Assembly (NCBI GenBank): GCA_947652115.1
Contig: OX393572.1
Coordinates: 2,506,484-2,570,483 of the forward strand
Direction of reading: 5' to 3'
Length of the DNA stretch: 64,000 nt
Source of the DNA: Blastomussa wellsi
Lineage: Eukaryota > Cnidaria > Anthozoa > Scleractinia > Plerogyridae
Each line of letters opens with the position of its first letter. Within the stretch, counting starts at the first letter, position 1. Position numbers and translations under genes: made by a program. The notes under the pieces are model-generated. The model was not told where the DNA came from. It ran no database searches and was given only the letters and a program-made list of their open reading frames with translations. Of this stretch, positions 35,283 through 57,066 are shown piece by piece.

Positions 35283-38200
35283 TTACAAATACATTCCATT
35301 GATGAGATAATCAGCATCATCTGTAGCAAATGGTCGTCTCTTCAGCTTGCTCTTCACGATTCTGAGCCGCAGTGCGACGACAAACAGAAGCAAAATGGCT
35401 AGTACAAGGAAAATTGCAAGTGGGAGGACAGCCTTGTTTTCGATAATCCTCAATCTGTGAGTTTCAATGACAACCACATCTGAAATGTTCTTGTTTTGTA
35501 TCGGCACTTGGAGTATTGGTTGCCTGGTATTTGTTGCTTCATCTGAAAAATATGCAAAGATTGTAAATATAACATCATTACAGTTTAAATAAGCTGCATC
35601 ATGGTTTGTGCCTCTTGAAAAGCATAGCCTTCATTTTTCAAATTCATTATTTGTAATCCTTCATAATCTTCTCCATCCTTAAAGGAGCTAAGTCACGATA
35701 TTTTGAGTTATTTATTTGACAACCTAAATTATCTTTAAAATGCAGGAAACCTAAAAAATATAGTTTGCTAAGGACGAAAAACACCAAAAGAGTGATAATA
35801 AACCAAAAAAGGAACAAGGATGGCTGAGGATGGAGAAGATTGGAATGGATTGGAGATGATGATTTTAAAAAATTAGCCTACACGAACGCACAAATGATGA
35901 CGTAGCTCCTTTAACCATCCTTGTTCCTTTTTGCTTTAGTATCACCTCAGATATCACCTGTTGGGTATTTTTCTTTCTTTCCTTAGCAAACTAGTATTTT
36001 GAGGTTTCCTTCATAATTTGGTTCATCGCTTCATACAAAACTTTTAAGAAGGAGAGAAAAAAGAGTGATGGAGGGACAAAAGCCGGGGTATAAATTTCAT
36101 ACCATGGGTTGTCTTGTCATCATGGGCCTTTGATTTTTCAGTTGTTAATATCTGCTCCGTCCTCTTGTGTGGTTCTGTTCTCACTTGCTGTTTGATTGTC
36201 GTCATTTTCTGTGTGGTTTTACGCTCTGTGGTTGGTTTCACAGTTGATTTCTCTAGCTTCACTGGAATTGTATATGGAAAACCAGGGTTGTTGTCGACAA
36301 ATTGTCTCCATTGATGAAATGTGGTTGTCGATTTTGTCGGCACGGCCTTCACAGCATGATCGGCTGGTTGTGCATATTGATTATTTGATGGTGTTAGTTC
36401 CTCTAGCTTTCGCTCCAATTCAGCATCTGCATCCATATCTTGTTCGGTTGGTTCTGTCTGTTTCTCTGTGACTTTTTCGATAGACACAATAGGTCCTTTA
36501 GTCTGAGCTTGCAAATGCTTTGTTGGTTTTTCAAGGTGCTTTGTAACAACCTCCTGGTAAAATGGTTGCTCAGATTCTGAAGGCTTGGAATACTCTTCTT
36601 GCTCCCAAGCTGTCTTTGTGGGTTCTTTTGTGTCCTTGGCATGATGCCAAGACTCACCAAACCCTTTCCCTTTCTTTGAACCCTCTGCAATTTTTTCTTC
36701 TGATTTAGGTTTCCAAGGACTGCTCAAATCTTTGTCTTCCTGATATTGTTGCTTTTCATTAACATGTTGACTGAATGATGGCTTGAATGGTTTTGGTCCA
36801 ACATCTTTCTCTTTGCCATCACCTAGTGGGTATATAAATAAACCAAAAGGTTATAACCTTTTCAGTATTGTTATGATTGTTATGACTACAGTAGGTAGGC
36901 CCCCCGTAGCTCACAGTACTCAAAGAAAAAAAATAAACCTCTCCCACAGAGAGACCTAAAAATACTGTTAGAACCATATTACTTCAGACTTCCAGCACAC
37001 CTGAAAGAACCATAGGCACAAGGGCCGGGTCGAGGGGGCACCCCCCCCCCCCAAAAAAAAAAAAAAAAAGAAAACATTGGGGGCAACTCAGATTTTTTGG
37101 GCAGCAAGAGAAATTGGGGCAAAGCAACTTGGGAGAATTTTTTAGGCAAAAAATTTCCTCTACATGCCTATGGTAAGAACACCTCGAAGTGGGGTCCCAG
37201 AGTAAACTGAAAAGGTGAGAAAGGATTGAAAAGTTACCTGTGAATAAAAAAAGCGCTTCATTTCTCACTTTTTCATAAAAATAACAATAGGTGACAGTCA
37301 GGACATTAATATGATAATAGTTTTCTCAGAAGAGTGCTGTATATTTGGTATACTATTTTATCATATGCATTTGCTTTCAAAGAGGTGTTAGATAGCATCT
37401 TCAATGGAGGACCAGACTAAATAAGGAAATTCACACTTCTTACATATCAAGCTGAACATACAAGGGAGACCTTAGCAACAAGGCCAAAATGAATTAAAGT
37501 TGTCCAAATGAAGTTTGACGATTTTTTGCGAGGTGGTACCAAAACTTGGATATTATCCACAGGTAAATTATTTTTGACTTCAGATAACGATATTTTGTTC
37601 TTAGTAATTTTGTTCCCCAAAAATAAAAATAAAAAAAGTTGATTATTGATTACAAATACAATCTTTTACCATGGTGACTTGGAAGTATTTTAAAAAATGA
37701 AGATTTATTAAACACTTTGGAAAAGCTTGGTGAGAGGACCTGAACATATTCGAATCTGTTAACTCACCTTGAGTAAGTTTATAAGCATACGTAACATGAT
37801 AGTTTTTTGGCAAGGTCAAAATCCGATATAAACGAGAATTGATTGGAACGAGGAAGTTTCCATACGAATTTGTACTTCGAAGGAAAATGTCTTCTACTGG
37901 TAACTTGCCGAGATTTCGTTAAAGAAATAGGCGATCACTCAATTGCACAAAACTTTCGCTTCGATATTAAACGCACAGCATTCCAACCACTAAGATTACT
38001 ACTATTAGAGCAATAATCGAGTTATCAAATATATTCGATAGAAAATACATTTACCGCTTTCTTTGTGCTACCATACAGAACAAGAATTTATAATAAATTT
38101 TAGATGGAAATTACACCGTCAGCATTTACTGCACAACGCTCTTACCTTCAGAGAGTGGCGGTTTGTATTGTGACTCTTGGGCGCTCCATTTTGGTTTAGC

Positions 38201-38632
38201 GACTTCTTCAGAAGGATTCCCATATTGATTTGTGTCTAAATGCGATAACTCTTCATCTGGTCTATCATAAGATATCGTGGCGTAGTGATCGTGTTCTCCA
38301 AAACGACATTTACCTGGTTCGCCGCAGTGGAACATGTAACAAACTTTCTCTATTTGCAGGAAGAAACCAACCGTTGAATTCCTGTATTGCATCTGCGCGA
38401 GGTCGCAGTTCTTTCGCTCGCAACACAACTTGTAACATTCTTTGGCATCGCGAACAGGCGAATGTTTCAAGAAAGATGCACCATTACCCACAGATTCCCT
38501 TGCCTTGATGATCTGTCCTTTATTCACGTGAATATTGTAGGGGCATTTGTAATCATCCGCGCTCGAAACGCAACACAAGAAAGCCACTAAAAAGCTCTGT
38601 AAAAAGAGTTGATGGAAGCCTCTTAAACGCAT
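35283..38632 (-). CDS. MANSC-domain single-pass membrane protein
   Basis: Exons 38632-38146, 36822-36103 and 35542-35283 join in phase to give 488 residues. Residues 1-25 form a signal peptide (FLQSFLVAFLCCVSSA). A Cys-rich MANSC/MANEC domain follows (CYKLCCERKNCDLAQMQ ... VCYMFHCGEPGKC), as in HAI-1, LRP11 and MANSC1-type proteins. Residues 160-400 are a Thr/Lys/Pro-rich stalk, probably O-glycosylated. A membrane segment (PLAIFLVLAILLLFVVAL) is at about 441-460, followed by a short basic tail ending DYLINGMYL. I recall MANSC1 proteins ending with a similar DYLINGIYV; that tail match and the domain order favour a MANSC1-like protein. The ATG chosen is the first in frame and opens the signal peptide. 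Its function is unknown; the domain is extracellular. Confidence 0.85.
35747..36012. repeat. Foldback repeat in the MANSC intron 2
   Basis: The left arm (ggaaacctaaaaaatatag, gtgataataaac, ggaacaaggatgg) is a diverged inverted copy of the right arm (ccatccttgttcc, gtatcacctc, ttttgaggtttcc). ggagctaagtcac near 35684 and gacgtagctcc near 35900 also pair. A one-arm relative is nested in the SINE at 13075-13262. Confidence 0.7.
37040..37070. repeat. Poly-C/poly-A junction
   Basis: A C-run followed directly by an A-run in the MANSC intron 1, likely unstable in sequencing. Confidence 0.8.
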
Positions 38633-38921
38633 CTTCTGCGAGCACTGAGATGGTTTCCTCACGGAAACAACTCAATGCTAATTTCCTTCCACAGTTTTAC
38701 GTTTTAAAGATCAAATTGTTCAACCGTTCTACAATAAAACAACAACACGCCAATATGGACGCCCGTGGGCAGAGAACTGTGGATTTTGGTTTGTACGTCA
38801 TTTTCAGTGCCCAGTGAAAGCGCATGCGGTTTGGCGTATGCCGGGAATACCGGAATTTCAGGGCACTGGGTCTGAGAGGAAGAAAGAAAAAATCTTTGAA
38901 CGAGTCATTTTAATTTTCAAA
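38633..38921. promoter_or_regulatory. Shared divergent promoter of the MANSC gene and PM20D2
   Basis: 289 bp separate the two start codons, which point apart. No clear TATA box. Promoter function is inferred from position. Confidence 0.55.
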
Positions 38922-41645
38922 ATGACAGAGTTATCGAGTCATCTGGAATCTTTTATATCCCTAGCTTCACCCAAAATCGATACAAAAGCAAAGGAACTTC
39001 AAAACGTGAGTTTAAAGATCTGGGAGAAACCAGAGTTGGGATACGAAGAGCATTTTGCGCACGGACTCCTTAGCGACTTTTTCGAGGAGCAAGGATTTGA
39101 GGTGACAAGGCACTACACTTTACCAACAGCCTTTCGAGCAGTGTTTGGGGGAGACACTGCGGGACCTACAGTTGCTGTACTCTGCGAATACGATGCATTG
39201 CCAGGGATCGGTCACGGCTGCGGGCATAACTTGATAGCCGTGGCAGGTAAAAAGATTTTTCTTTCCAAACTCGACAACCACCCACGAGTGCTGCACTGGG
39301 GTCAAGGAACCCCTACTGTTGCCACAAGACCACAAAAGCTCAATTTTTTATCTGAGACTAATTAAAAGAGTTAAATATTAATTTGTATACCCATAGAAGT
39401 TATGCACCTGTCAATGTTAAGCTGGTGAGGGGGAAGGCCGGGCATGGCAGGGCATTTGAATTAAGCTGAGATTTTCTGTCCAAATGCCCTACCCCAGGGT
39501 ATTTTTGGATTGTCAAAATAGTAACTAAAAGTCAATAAAATGTTGCTGCATAAGAACCTTTTATTTTTAAATTTTCTCCTTTTTTGCACATTTCAAAACA
39601 ACCTGATTACAAGATAGATAAATTTAAGATAATTTTCCCCAATTTAGAGATCCCTGCATCTCAAACTAAAAGATCAAAATTGTACATGTACATGTACATT
39701 ACATATATATTTGTTCATTTATTTGGTGTCTTGTACCTGGTACATCAACATTTTTTCCAAATAATTTCACAATTTTCTTGCATTAAATGTTAACTACCTA
39801 CATTTTTGTCTCATTTTATAACAATCATAAATATGCTTTGCAATTAATTTCAGTAACTCAACATTATGACTGGGGGGGTTAATAGCAACGGGAATATATT
39901 TTCTGTCGACATTTTTGTAATTGGGATTTTAAAATCGTTATGTAAACATTCAAAAAGATATTTCCTTTTTTCTCGATAACCTGGACAAGAGACTAAGAAA
40001 TGTTTCTCATCTTCCGCTTCTTTCTTACACAAAGGGCAGATTCTTTCGGCAGACTGCCAGGCAGAAAATGCCCATGCTTGCCCCCCCCCCCCCCCACCCC
40101 AAGAAGGTTTTTTGGAAAGAAACCCTTCTCCCCTAAGAAATTTTTAGTTTAGATTCATTCCATCCTTGAAAGGACCCCAGTCAGCCACTCCTTGAAATCT
40201 GCCATTTTTAAAGGCATCAAAACTATCAAAATTGTTTTGAGAAACAAACTCTTATTGTATCACTGCAAGTCGTATTACTTGGAAGTCAAAAAATAACCTC
40301 TTGAAGTTTCTCCCATGGATTGGGGTAACTCTGCACATAGGCCAGGGATAGTTGCAAATATGCAAAAACTCTCTGGTTTACATTTACAAATGCCCTTACT
40401 TATTTTAAGCTCTATCAATCTTGAATTTCCTCTCATTCTGGAATGTAGATAGATCTGCATTCCCTGATATCCCCCACTGCCTACCTGGGGGTGCCTGTGG
40501 GTCAACCACAGGGCAAACTGTGGTGATACATGCATTGCACATGAGTTTGGAATTCTCAAGCCTGTAAACAGGCTCCAGGGGTGGGTCGGGGATGGCCACC
40601 ACCCCTGACCCACCCCATCTAGCTGGAGCCTGTGAACAGGCTAGGAATTCTCAGCCTCAAATCTTAGATATTTCATTCACAGGACAATAAGAAAAATGTC
40701 CTTACCACGTCAAAGCGAGAGTTTTAATTTAAAGTTTAAATTGAAACAAAGTGTTGATTCACAGGGGTAGGAGCGGCACTGGGGATAAAGGCAGCTATCG
40801 AGGGAGGACTCAAGGCCAAGGTCATTGCCATGGGAACTCCTGCTGAGGAAGGAGGTGGTGGAAAAGTAAAGATGATCAACAGTGGTTGCTTTAAAGATGT
40901 CGATTTCTGCATAATGGTGCATCCAGCCCCATTCAATGCATCATTCTACGTGAGCCAAGCCCTTGAAAAAGTGGAAGTTGTCTACAAAGGGCATGCGTCT
41001 CATGCATCGGCTTCCCCTTGGGAGGGGCGCAATGCTCTTGATGCTGCCGTCACAGCATACAGTTCAATAAGCATGCTCAGACAACAAATGAAACCAACTT
41101 GGCGAGCTCATGGGATCATAAGTGATGGTGGAGTTAAACCTAACATCATTCCAGAGAAGACCAAGTTGGAGTTTTGGGTGCGAAGTGTGAAAAACAAAGA
41201 GTGTGCAGTCCTCAAGTCTAAGGTACACAGCTGTTTCGAAGCTGCAGCGCAAGCTACAGATTGTGCAGTGGATATAAAGTGGGACCCTATTCCTCATGCA
41301 GGCATGTTGACCAACAGCAAACTAGCACTTCTGTATCAGAAGTACGCTGAGCAAATGGGCGTGGTGTTCCCTTCCCGAAAAGAGCAAGAAAGTATCGTAG
41401 ATGGGTCAACTGACATGGGGAATGTGTCAATGGTAGTTCCAGGTCTTCACTCGCTCTTCGCTATTGACAGCTCTGTTCCTTATCACTCTCATGCCTTCCG
41501 AGTAGCATCAGGCACCCAGCATGCCCATGAACAGACCATCATTGCTGCCAAAGCTCTATGTTTTACTGCTATTGAAGTGTTAAATGACTCTACTGTACTT
41601 GCACAAGTAAAAGAAGAATTTTCACAAGCAGTTAAAGATGCATAG
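38922..41645 (+). CDS. PM20D2: Peptidase M20 domain-containing protein 2
   Basis: PM20D2 hydrolyses dipeptides such as beta-alanyl-lysine, a metabolite-repair role in carnosine metabolism, in the cytosol. Exons 38922-39246 and 40765-41645 join in phase to give 401 residues (human about 436). The metal-site region reads CEYDALPGIGHGCGHN (88-103), then GTPAEEGGGGK (132-142) with the catalytic-type Glu pair at 136-137. The dimerisation part carries YKGHASHASASPWEGRNALDA and the C-terminal part STDMGNVSMVVPGLH. The start follows caaaATG and matches the expected N-terminus. No in-frame break. The 1.5-kb intron holds a LINE 3' fragment and a foldback. It converges with KMO. Confidence 0.93.
39845..40075 (-). 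mobile_element. LINE 3'-end fragment
   Basis: Minus-strand translation reads AERICPLCKKEAEDEKHF then LVSCPGYREKRKYLF, the CxxC..H..C tail of many non-LTR retrotransposon proteins. No RT domain is present upstream; the copy is cut. It lies in the PM20D2 intron, next to a poly-C tract at 40081. Confidence 0.75.
40549..40656. repeat. Foldback element, 108 bp
   Basis: gaattctcaagcctgtaaac with aggctcca pairs with tggagcctgtgaacaggct and aggaattctc; the centre (ggtgggtcggggatgg, cccctgacccacc) pairs too. It lies in the PM20D2 intron. Confidence 0.8.
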
Positions 41646-42472
41646 GAAAGATACTTTTAAACTGGTATTTTTCCATATTTTTAGCCAATGAGAGTATTTA
41701 TTTTATGTTATTTTTTTTTACTGTTATCAATTCACACTTCTACAAAATTAAGATACATTACTTCTCAGCAATGGCATTGACAAGCTGAAACTTTTTGGGC
41801 GCCAGCAATTCTTTCTAGTCAAGTCTCTATAGAATTCTGTAGCTCTACATCACCAAATATTTTAAGATTTGCTCTCAAAAATCACAGAAATGAAAGGATC
41901 ATGTAGCTGTAATATTATTGATAGTGTATTATGTATGTATACATATCCGGTTTGTGTCAGGCTGCTGCTTCCACTGCCCATTGCAGGGTTAGTTCTTACA
42001 CTAAAGACAATTTCAAAAGTCAATTAAATATCAAAATCATTCCACTCAAATACTGTCCAAGAAATTTTATTGTTCATTTAAATTATGTGAACTACAAATG
42101 GGGAAACGATTTCATTATGCCACTATTCTTATATACATATACACCCCAATAACCAGTGGGGAATTTTTTGTAATTTAAATATTACATATATCAAAGAGTA
42201 GGCTTAAAAAACGGAAATACTGTCAACATAAACATACCATTCTAGCCATAACTATGACAAGCAACTCAGTTTTTTTTTGGAGACCACTTTTGCAAAAATT
42301 CAGTACTCCTTACTCCTCAATTCTTTAGCCTACACCACAGACAAATTAAACCCCTCGTCGGGTTTAGATTACATCTGTGATGCACATTTGGAAGTAAACT
42401 GTCAACAAAGTGTTAGTTTTTTTTTTCCTTTTTTTAAAAAAAATATTCCAGGGACAATGAAAACTCAAACTT
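41646..42472. other. Convergent 3' region between PM20D2 and KMO
   Basis: Both genes end here, so it holds both 3' UTRs and terminators. It is AT-rich. I see no coding exon and no confident polyadenylation assignment. Confidence 0.6.
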
Positions 42473-53166
<10,694 letters not shown>

Positions 53167-53343
53167 GTTGACCGAGCAATGGTTGAAGGTCCCCGGGAAC
53201 GAGTAACAAGGCGGCTGACGTGCTATCCAAGGAAGTTGTGGCAAAGTGAAGTGTCCGTTAGAAAATATTAAATGGAAATTGTCGTAGTTTTCTTTGCTGT
53301 AGTGAAGCGGGCAAATTTTTATAAGTTCTAACAAAAGAGCTAA

Positions 53344-53724
53344 GAAAAAACACAGGGCGCCCATACAAGCAGTGCGTCTTTGGATGTTCGAAATATAAAG
53401 AAATGTATGGGAACACTGAAAGCGTCCTACTATCGAAAACTTATTTCGAGTAATGCTTATGTTTTTTGGTTGAAATAACTGTTGCTTCACGTGAAGCAAC
53501 AGTCAACGGAAAACCCTCCAAATCGCTCAAATTCACCATTTTGAGACGAGGAACGACAAGATACAACACCTGAGGTAATTAAGTTCACGTTCATTTCAAC
53601 CAAAAAAATAAGCATTACTCGAAATAAGTTTTCGATAGTAGGACGCTTTCAGTGTTCCCATACATTTCTTTATATTTCGAACATACAAAGACGCACTGCT
53701 TGTATGGGCTCCCTGTGGAAAAAA
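53344..53724. mobile_element. MITE, 367 bp, with 7-bp target duplication
   Basis: Arms start CACAGGG at 53351 and end CCCTGTG at 53717; about 115 bp of each arm pair almost perfectly (cccatacaagcagtgcgtct, tcctactatcgaaaacttat and others). The flanks are gaaaaaa at 53344-53350 and again at 53718-53724. The centre is a 26-bp perfect palindrome (actgttgcttcac and its complement). It is 178 bp upstream of the KMO start. Confidence 0.88.
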
Positions 53725-53784
53725 TCCTGAGACTTGAACAGAATCAATACCCAATTGAATTCACCCTACCACCTACAAGGCACA

Positions 53785-54355
53785 TTTGCCTATTGGTTAG
53801 CGCGTGGTCCGGCTTCGAGTGCTAGTCGGAGCAATGCGTTGTGTTCATGTGCAAGAAACTTCGGGTGCTTACCATTTAGCCAAAAAATCCGGAAATTCCG
53901 GAAAATCCATTCGGAAATCGTGGACATCCTCCAGAGGTAATCCTCTTTTCCCGTTCGGAACGGAACGTCGAAAATTTCCTTACCATTTAACAAATCTCCC
54001 GTTTCCAGGCCCTTTTAAAATGGGCGAGCGGAACGGAACGTCTTGTAGCTAAATGGAAAACACAATCTTCTCCGGTTGGTCGCTGAATTAGGAATTCGCT
54101 TACCATTATGCAATGGTCTCACCAACCAGGATTGTTCCTACAAACGATAAGCACCCTGTACATTACCCACCCCGAACTCCCCTTCTTTCTTATTTCTTTG
54201 CTCACTTTATGTTGTCAGTGCCCCTTTATTTTGTTACGTAACGTAATGTAAGGTGTATTATAGGGTACCGGTGAATTTAATGCTGGCATTGCTGGGGGTT
54301 AACCCTGCAATGGACTAACATCGCATCCAGGGGGGAGTATGCTAAGAAATTAAGG
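53785..54355 (+). mobile_element. SINE family A split by a 400-bp insertion
   Basis: The head (ttgcctattggttagcgcg, gcttcgagtgctag, gttcatgtgcaag) ends near 53865. The 3' half (gggtaccggtgaatttaatg, ctgcaatggactaacatcg, catccaggggggagta) resumes at about 54262. The insert carries 'ccggaaattccgg' and 'gttcggaacggaacgtc' words. Confidence 0.7.
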
Positions 54356-55259
54356 AGACAAGTCTTCGTTTGATGGCGAATTGACGGAAATAGACTTGAC
54401 CAAACTTCCGGGTGGATTTCCGTAAATTTCCAGCGGCGAATAGAAGAGGTAGGGCCAAGTAGAAAATGCCGGTTTTTCTGAATTTTTTTGAAAAGAGCAC
54501 ACCCTCGCGACGAAAATTTCTCTTTTGAAATTTCCACTCCTTTCGATTTTGCTCACGTGATTTCCTGAATTTTCAGTTGAATGGTTCAGATTCCTGAAAT
54601 TCAACAGTTTTTGAATTTTCTGGAAATGTTCTTTGGAGCGAATGGTTCGGAAATTTCCAGGCCCGGAGCAATTTCGTACCTTTCAACTTTCCGAAAGTTA
54701 AAAGGAATATTAAGTATGCCCGTCTTCGAGAATTGATTGAATACGAGGTTTTTTTCGTCTTTGAAGTACTCGCGATTGGAAAATAAAACTCGGAAACACT
54801 TCGAGCCACGACGAAGATTGCCCGATAACGAACGCTTCCATATATGGGACCGTTTCTTAAATATAGAACAAGTAAAGCCGACTCGAAAGGCACTGTCGGT
54901 TTTAGAAATGGCCAATTTTGTGCAGTGATCTATGCCCGTATGACTGTGAAAATGAAGTTTGCGGACCAGAAAACTAGCAGTGTTAGTGGACTAAATTTTC
55001 GACGATAGTTAAAAATTGTTGGAAGACGCCGTCGTGCTTAAATGTTGAAATCCATTTTTCGAAGCCTTTCCCGTTGACAGCTAGGCGTTAAAGACCATGA
55101 CGTAACCGGTATTGAACGAATAAAGAAAAAGTTGCTTTTGCGTTCATGAATACAGATCGAGATAATTTGTTGTAAATGAAAATGTGTTTCTACCTCGGAA
55201 AGATGACGAGAGCAGTTCAATTTGGTTGGCAATACTGATTTTCTTCGTCAAAAAGAACA

Positions 55260-57000
55260 ATGTGTTTCCCTGTTGAGAGAAAATTTTCTTTTTTCGTTCT
55301 AGCGTTGGAGTTGTCAATCTGCTTCTTCGCAGCATCAAATGCTCATGGGCATGACGGACATCAAACGAGCAACGAAAAGGAGGTTAAAATTGGTGTTTTG
55401 CTCCCCATGACCGGCTACTGGCCAATTGGCAAGACATCAGCCTCGGCTATAACCATTGCTGTTGATCGAATTAACGAAGACCAAACCCTCCTATCTGAGT
55501 ATAACATGACTTTTCTGTGGAACGATTCCATGTGTTTAGCCGCGGAAGGGCTCAATCAAGCCGTGGAGTTCCGAATTTCGGGAGTGGATGCTATCATCGG
55601 CGATGGCTGTGACATCATTTGTGAACCTGCCGCGATTTTGGCCGCTTCCTGGAATTTGCCGATGGTTTCTTGGGGTTGTGAATCGTCCAAACTATCGGAG
55701 AAAAGCATGTACCAAACCTTCGCGCGTACTGTGGGGTCCTTCTCGAAAATGGGCGATCTGTTTATGTCGGTATTCCGCTACTTCAAGTGGAACAGCATTG
55801 GCATTTTGGCATCAACGGAAAGCATATGGCAGCTGGCTATGACGGGCCTGATGAAAGTTTTTTTGGAGAATGATATAGATATTCGGTATCTTCATACATT
55901 TAGTCCCGGACATGTGTTGGTTACAGAACGAGAGGAGTTCAAGAGTACTTTATTACTCGCCAAAGAAACCGCGCGCAGTAAGTGATATCTCTTCGATATA
56001 TATGTCTGGATTTTTGAAAACCGGGTCAAGGGAGATTCCGAGCGAAATTCGCGCGAACCGCCGTTATATCGATCAGTATTTTTCTCTTCCTTAGTTAATT
56101 CAGTGCTGTGATGTTTTTCCTTTGGTCCTTTCTTGGCCCAATTTTAAAGCCTTTTAAGGCATAATTGGCCAGCGAAACAAAGTCACAACGTGCAAAGGGG
56201 GCCATGAAATTATTTGACCCGGTTTTGATAAATCCAGTATAAACTTAACGGTACTGATATCGATATTTATTAACCGCGTCCAGTCCTACGCTCAAATCGA
56301 CCCCTACGCCTTTATTTAATTACCGCGAGCTAGAGAGAAAAAAGATTCCGTTGAATTGCGATCCACCGTTGAGTGATTTATAGCTCTAGTTTTACTGTTA
56401 TCCCGCAGTGAAAATAAGTTTAGTTATTGTACAATGGTGGGTTAACAGTAAAGAATAGATCTGAAACAGACTGTCAACATTGTCAGTTTTTCTTTGCAAG
56501 ATTGGCATTATCACTATGAATATGAATAGACAACGACAGCGCTTTCTCGCGATGGAGTTTTGCTTTTTGGCTTGAATCACTCTTCTGCCATCTATAAATA
56601 TTTTAACAAAATAGATCGCTAGAAGGGAAACATCAGCGAACGAAACGTCAGTGAAGGAAACACTGCGAAATATCGACTCTTTTGGCTTGTTTCGTCAAAA
56701 ATAGCCATTGGCCATTGGTCTGTTGTTAGTCTTGCCGTTGGAAATGGGTACCACCAGGAAAGCTAAGTTTAAAAATTATTGTCTTTCTGTTTTAAGAGCG
56801 TTACAAGATTGGTTTTCATAGGCGGCGGAGCAGGGGTGCGGGAGCAGCGGAGCTGCAGTCCCCCCCCCCCCCAAAAAAAAACGTAAAATTGATTTAACAG
56901 AATATTCATTCTTGTGAGCTCCCAGTCTGCAGTTAGCCTGTTCTAACTACCAAGCCTGGGACAGGCTGTTCTTCAGCCTTCATAATAATAATAATAATTC

Positions 57001-57066
<66 letters not shown>

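Larger units (their letters stand above)
53167..55259. other. Divergent intergenic region between KMO and the receptor cyclase
   Basis: The promoters of both genes must lie here. It contains a MITE (53351) and a SINE split by another element (53785). 54356-54930 is rich in 'gaaatttcc/ggaaattt' words and resembles the insert at 53860-54255. No exon is supported before 55260. Confidence 0.6.

Noticed and set aside
36114..36471. Plus-strand frames opposite the MANSC stalk exon
   Set aside because: Shadows of the Thr/Lys/Pro-rich exon 2.
54277..54915. Minus-strand frames of 84-106 codons upstream of the receptor cyclase
   Set aside because: They run through repeat-like 'gaaatttcc' sequence and a SINE end, with no domain.
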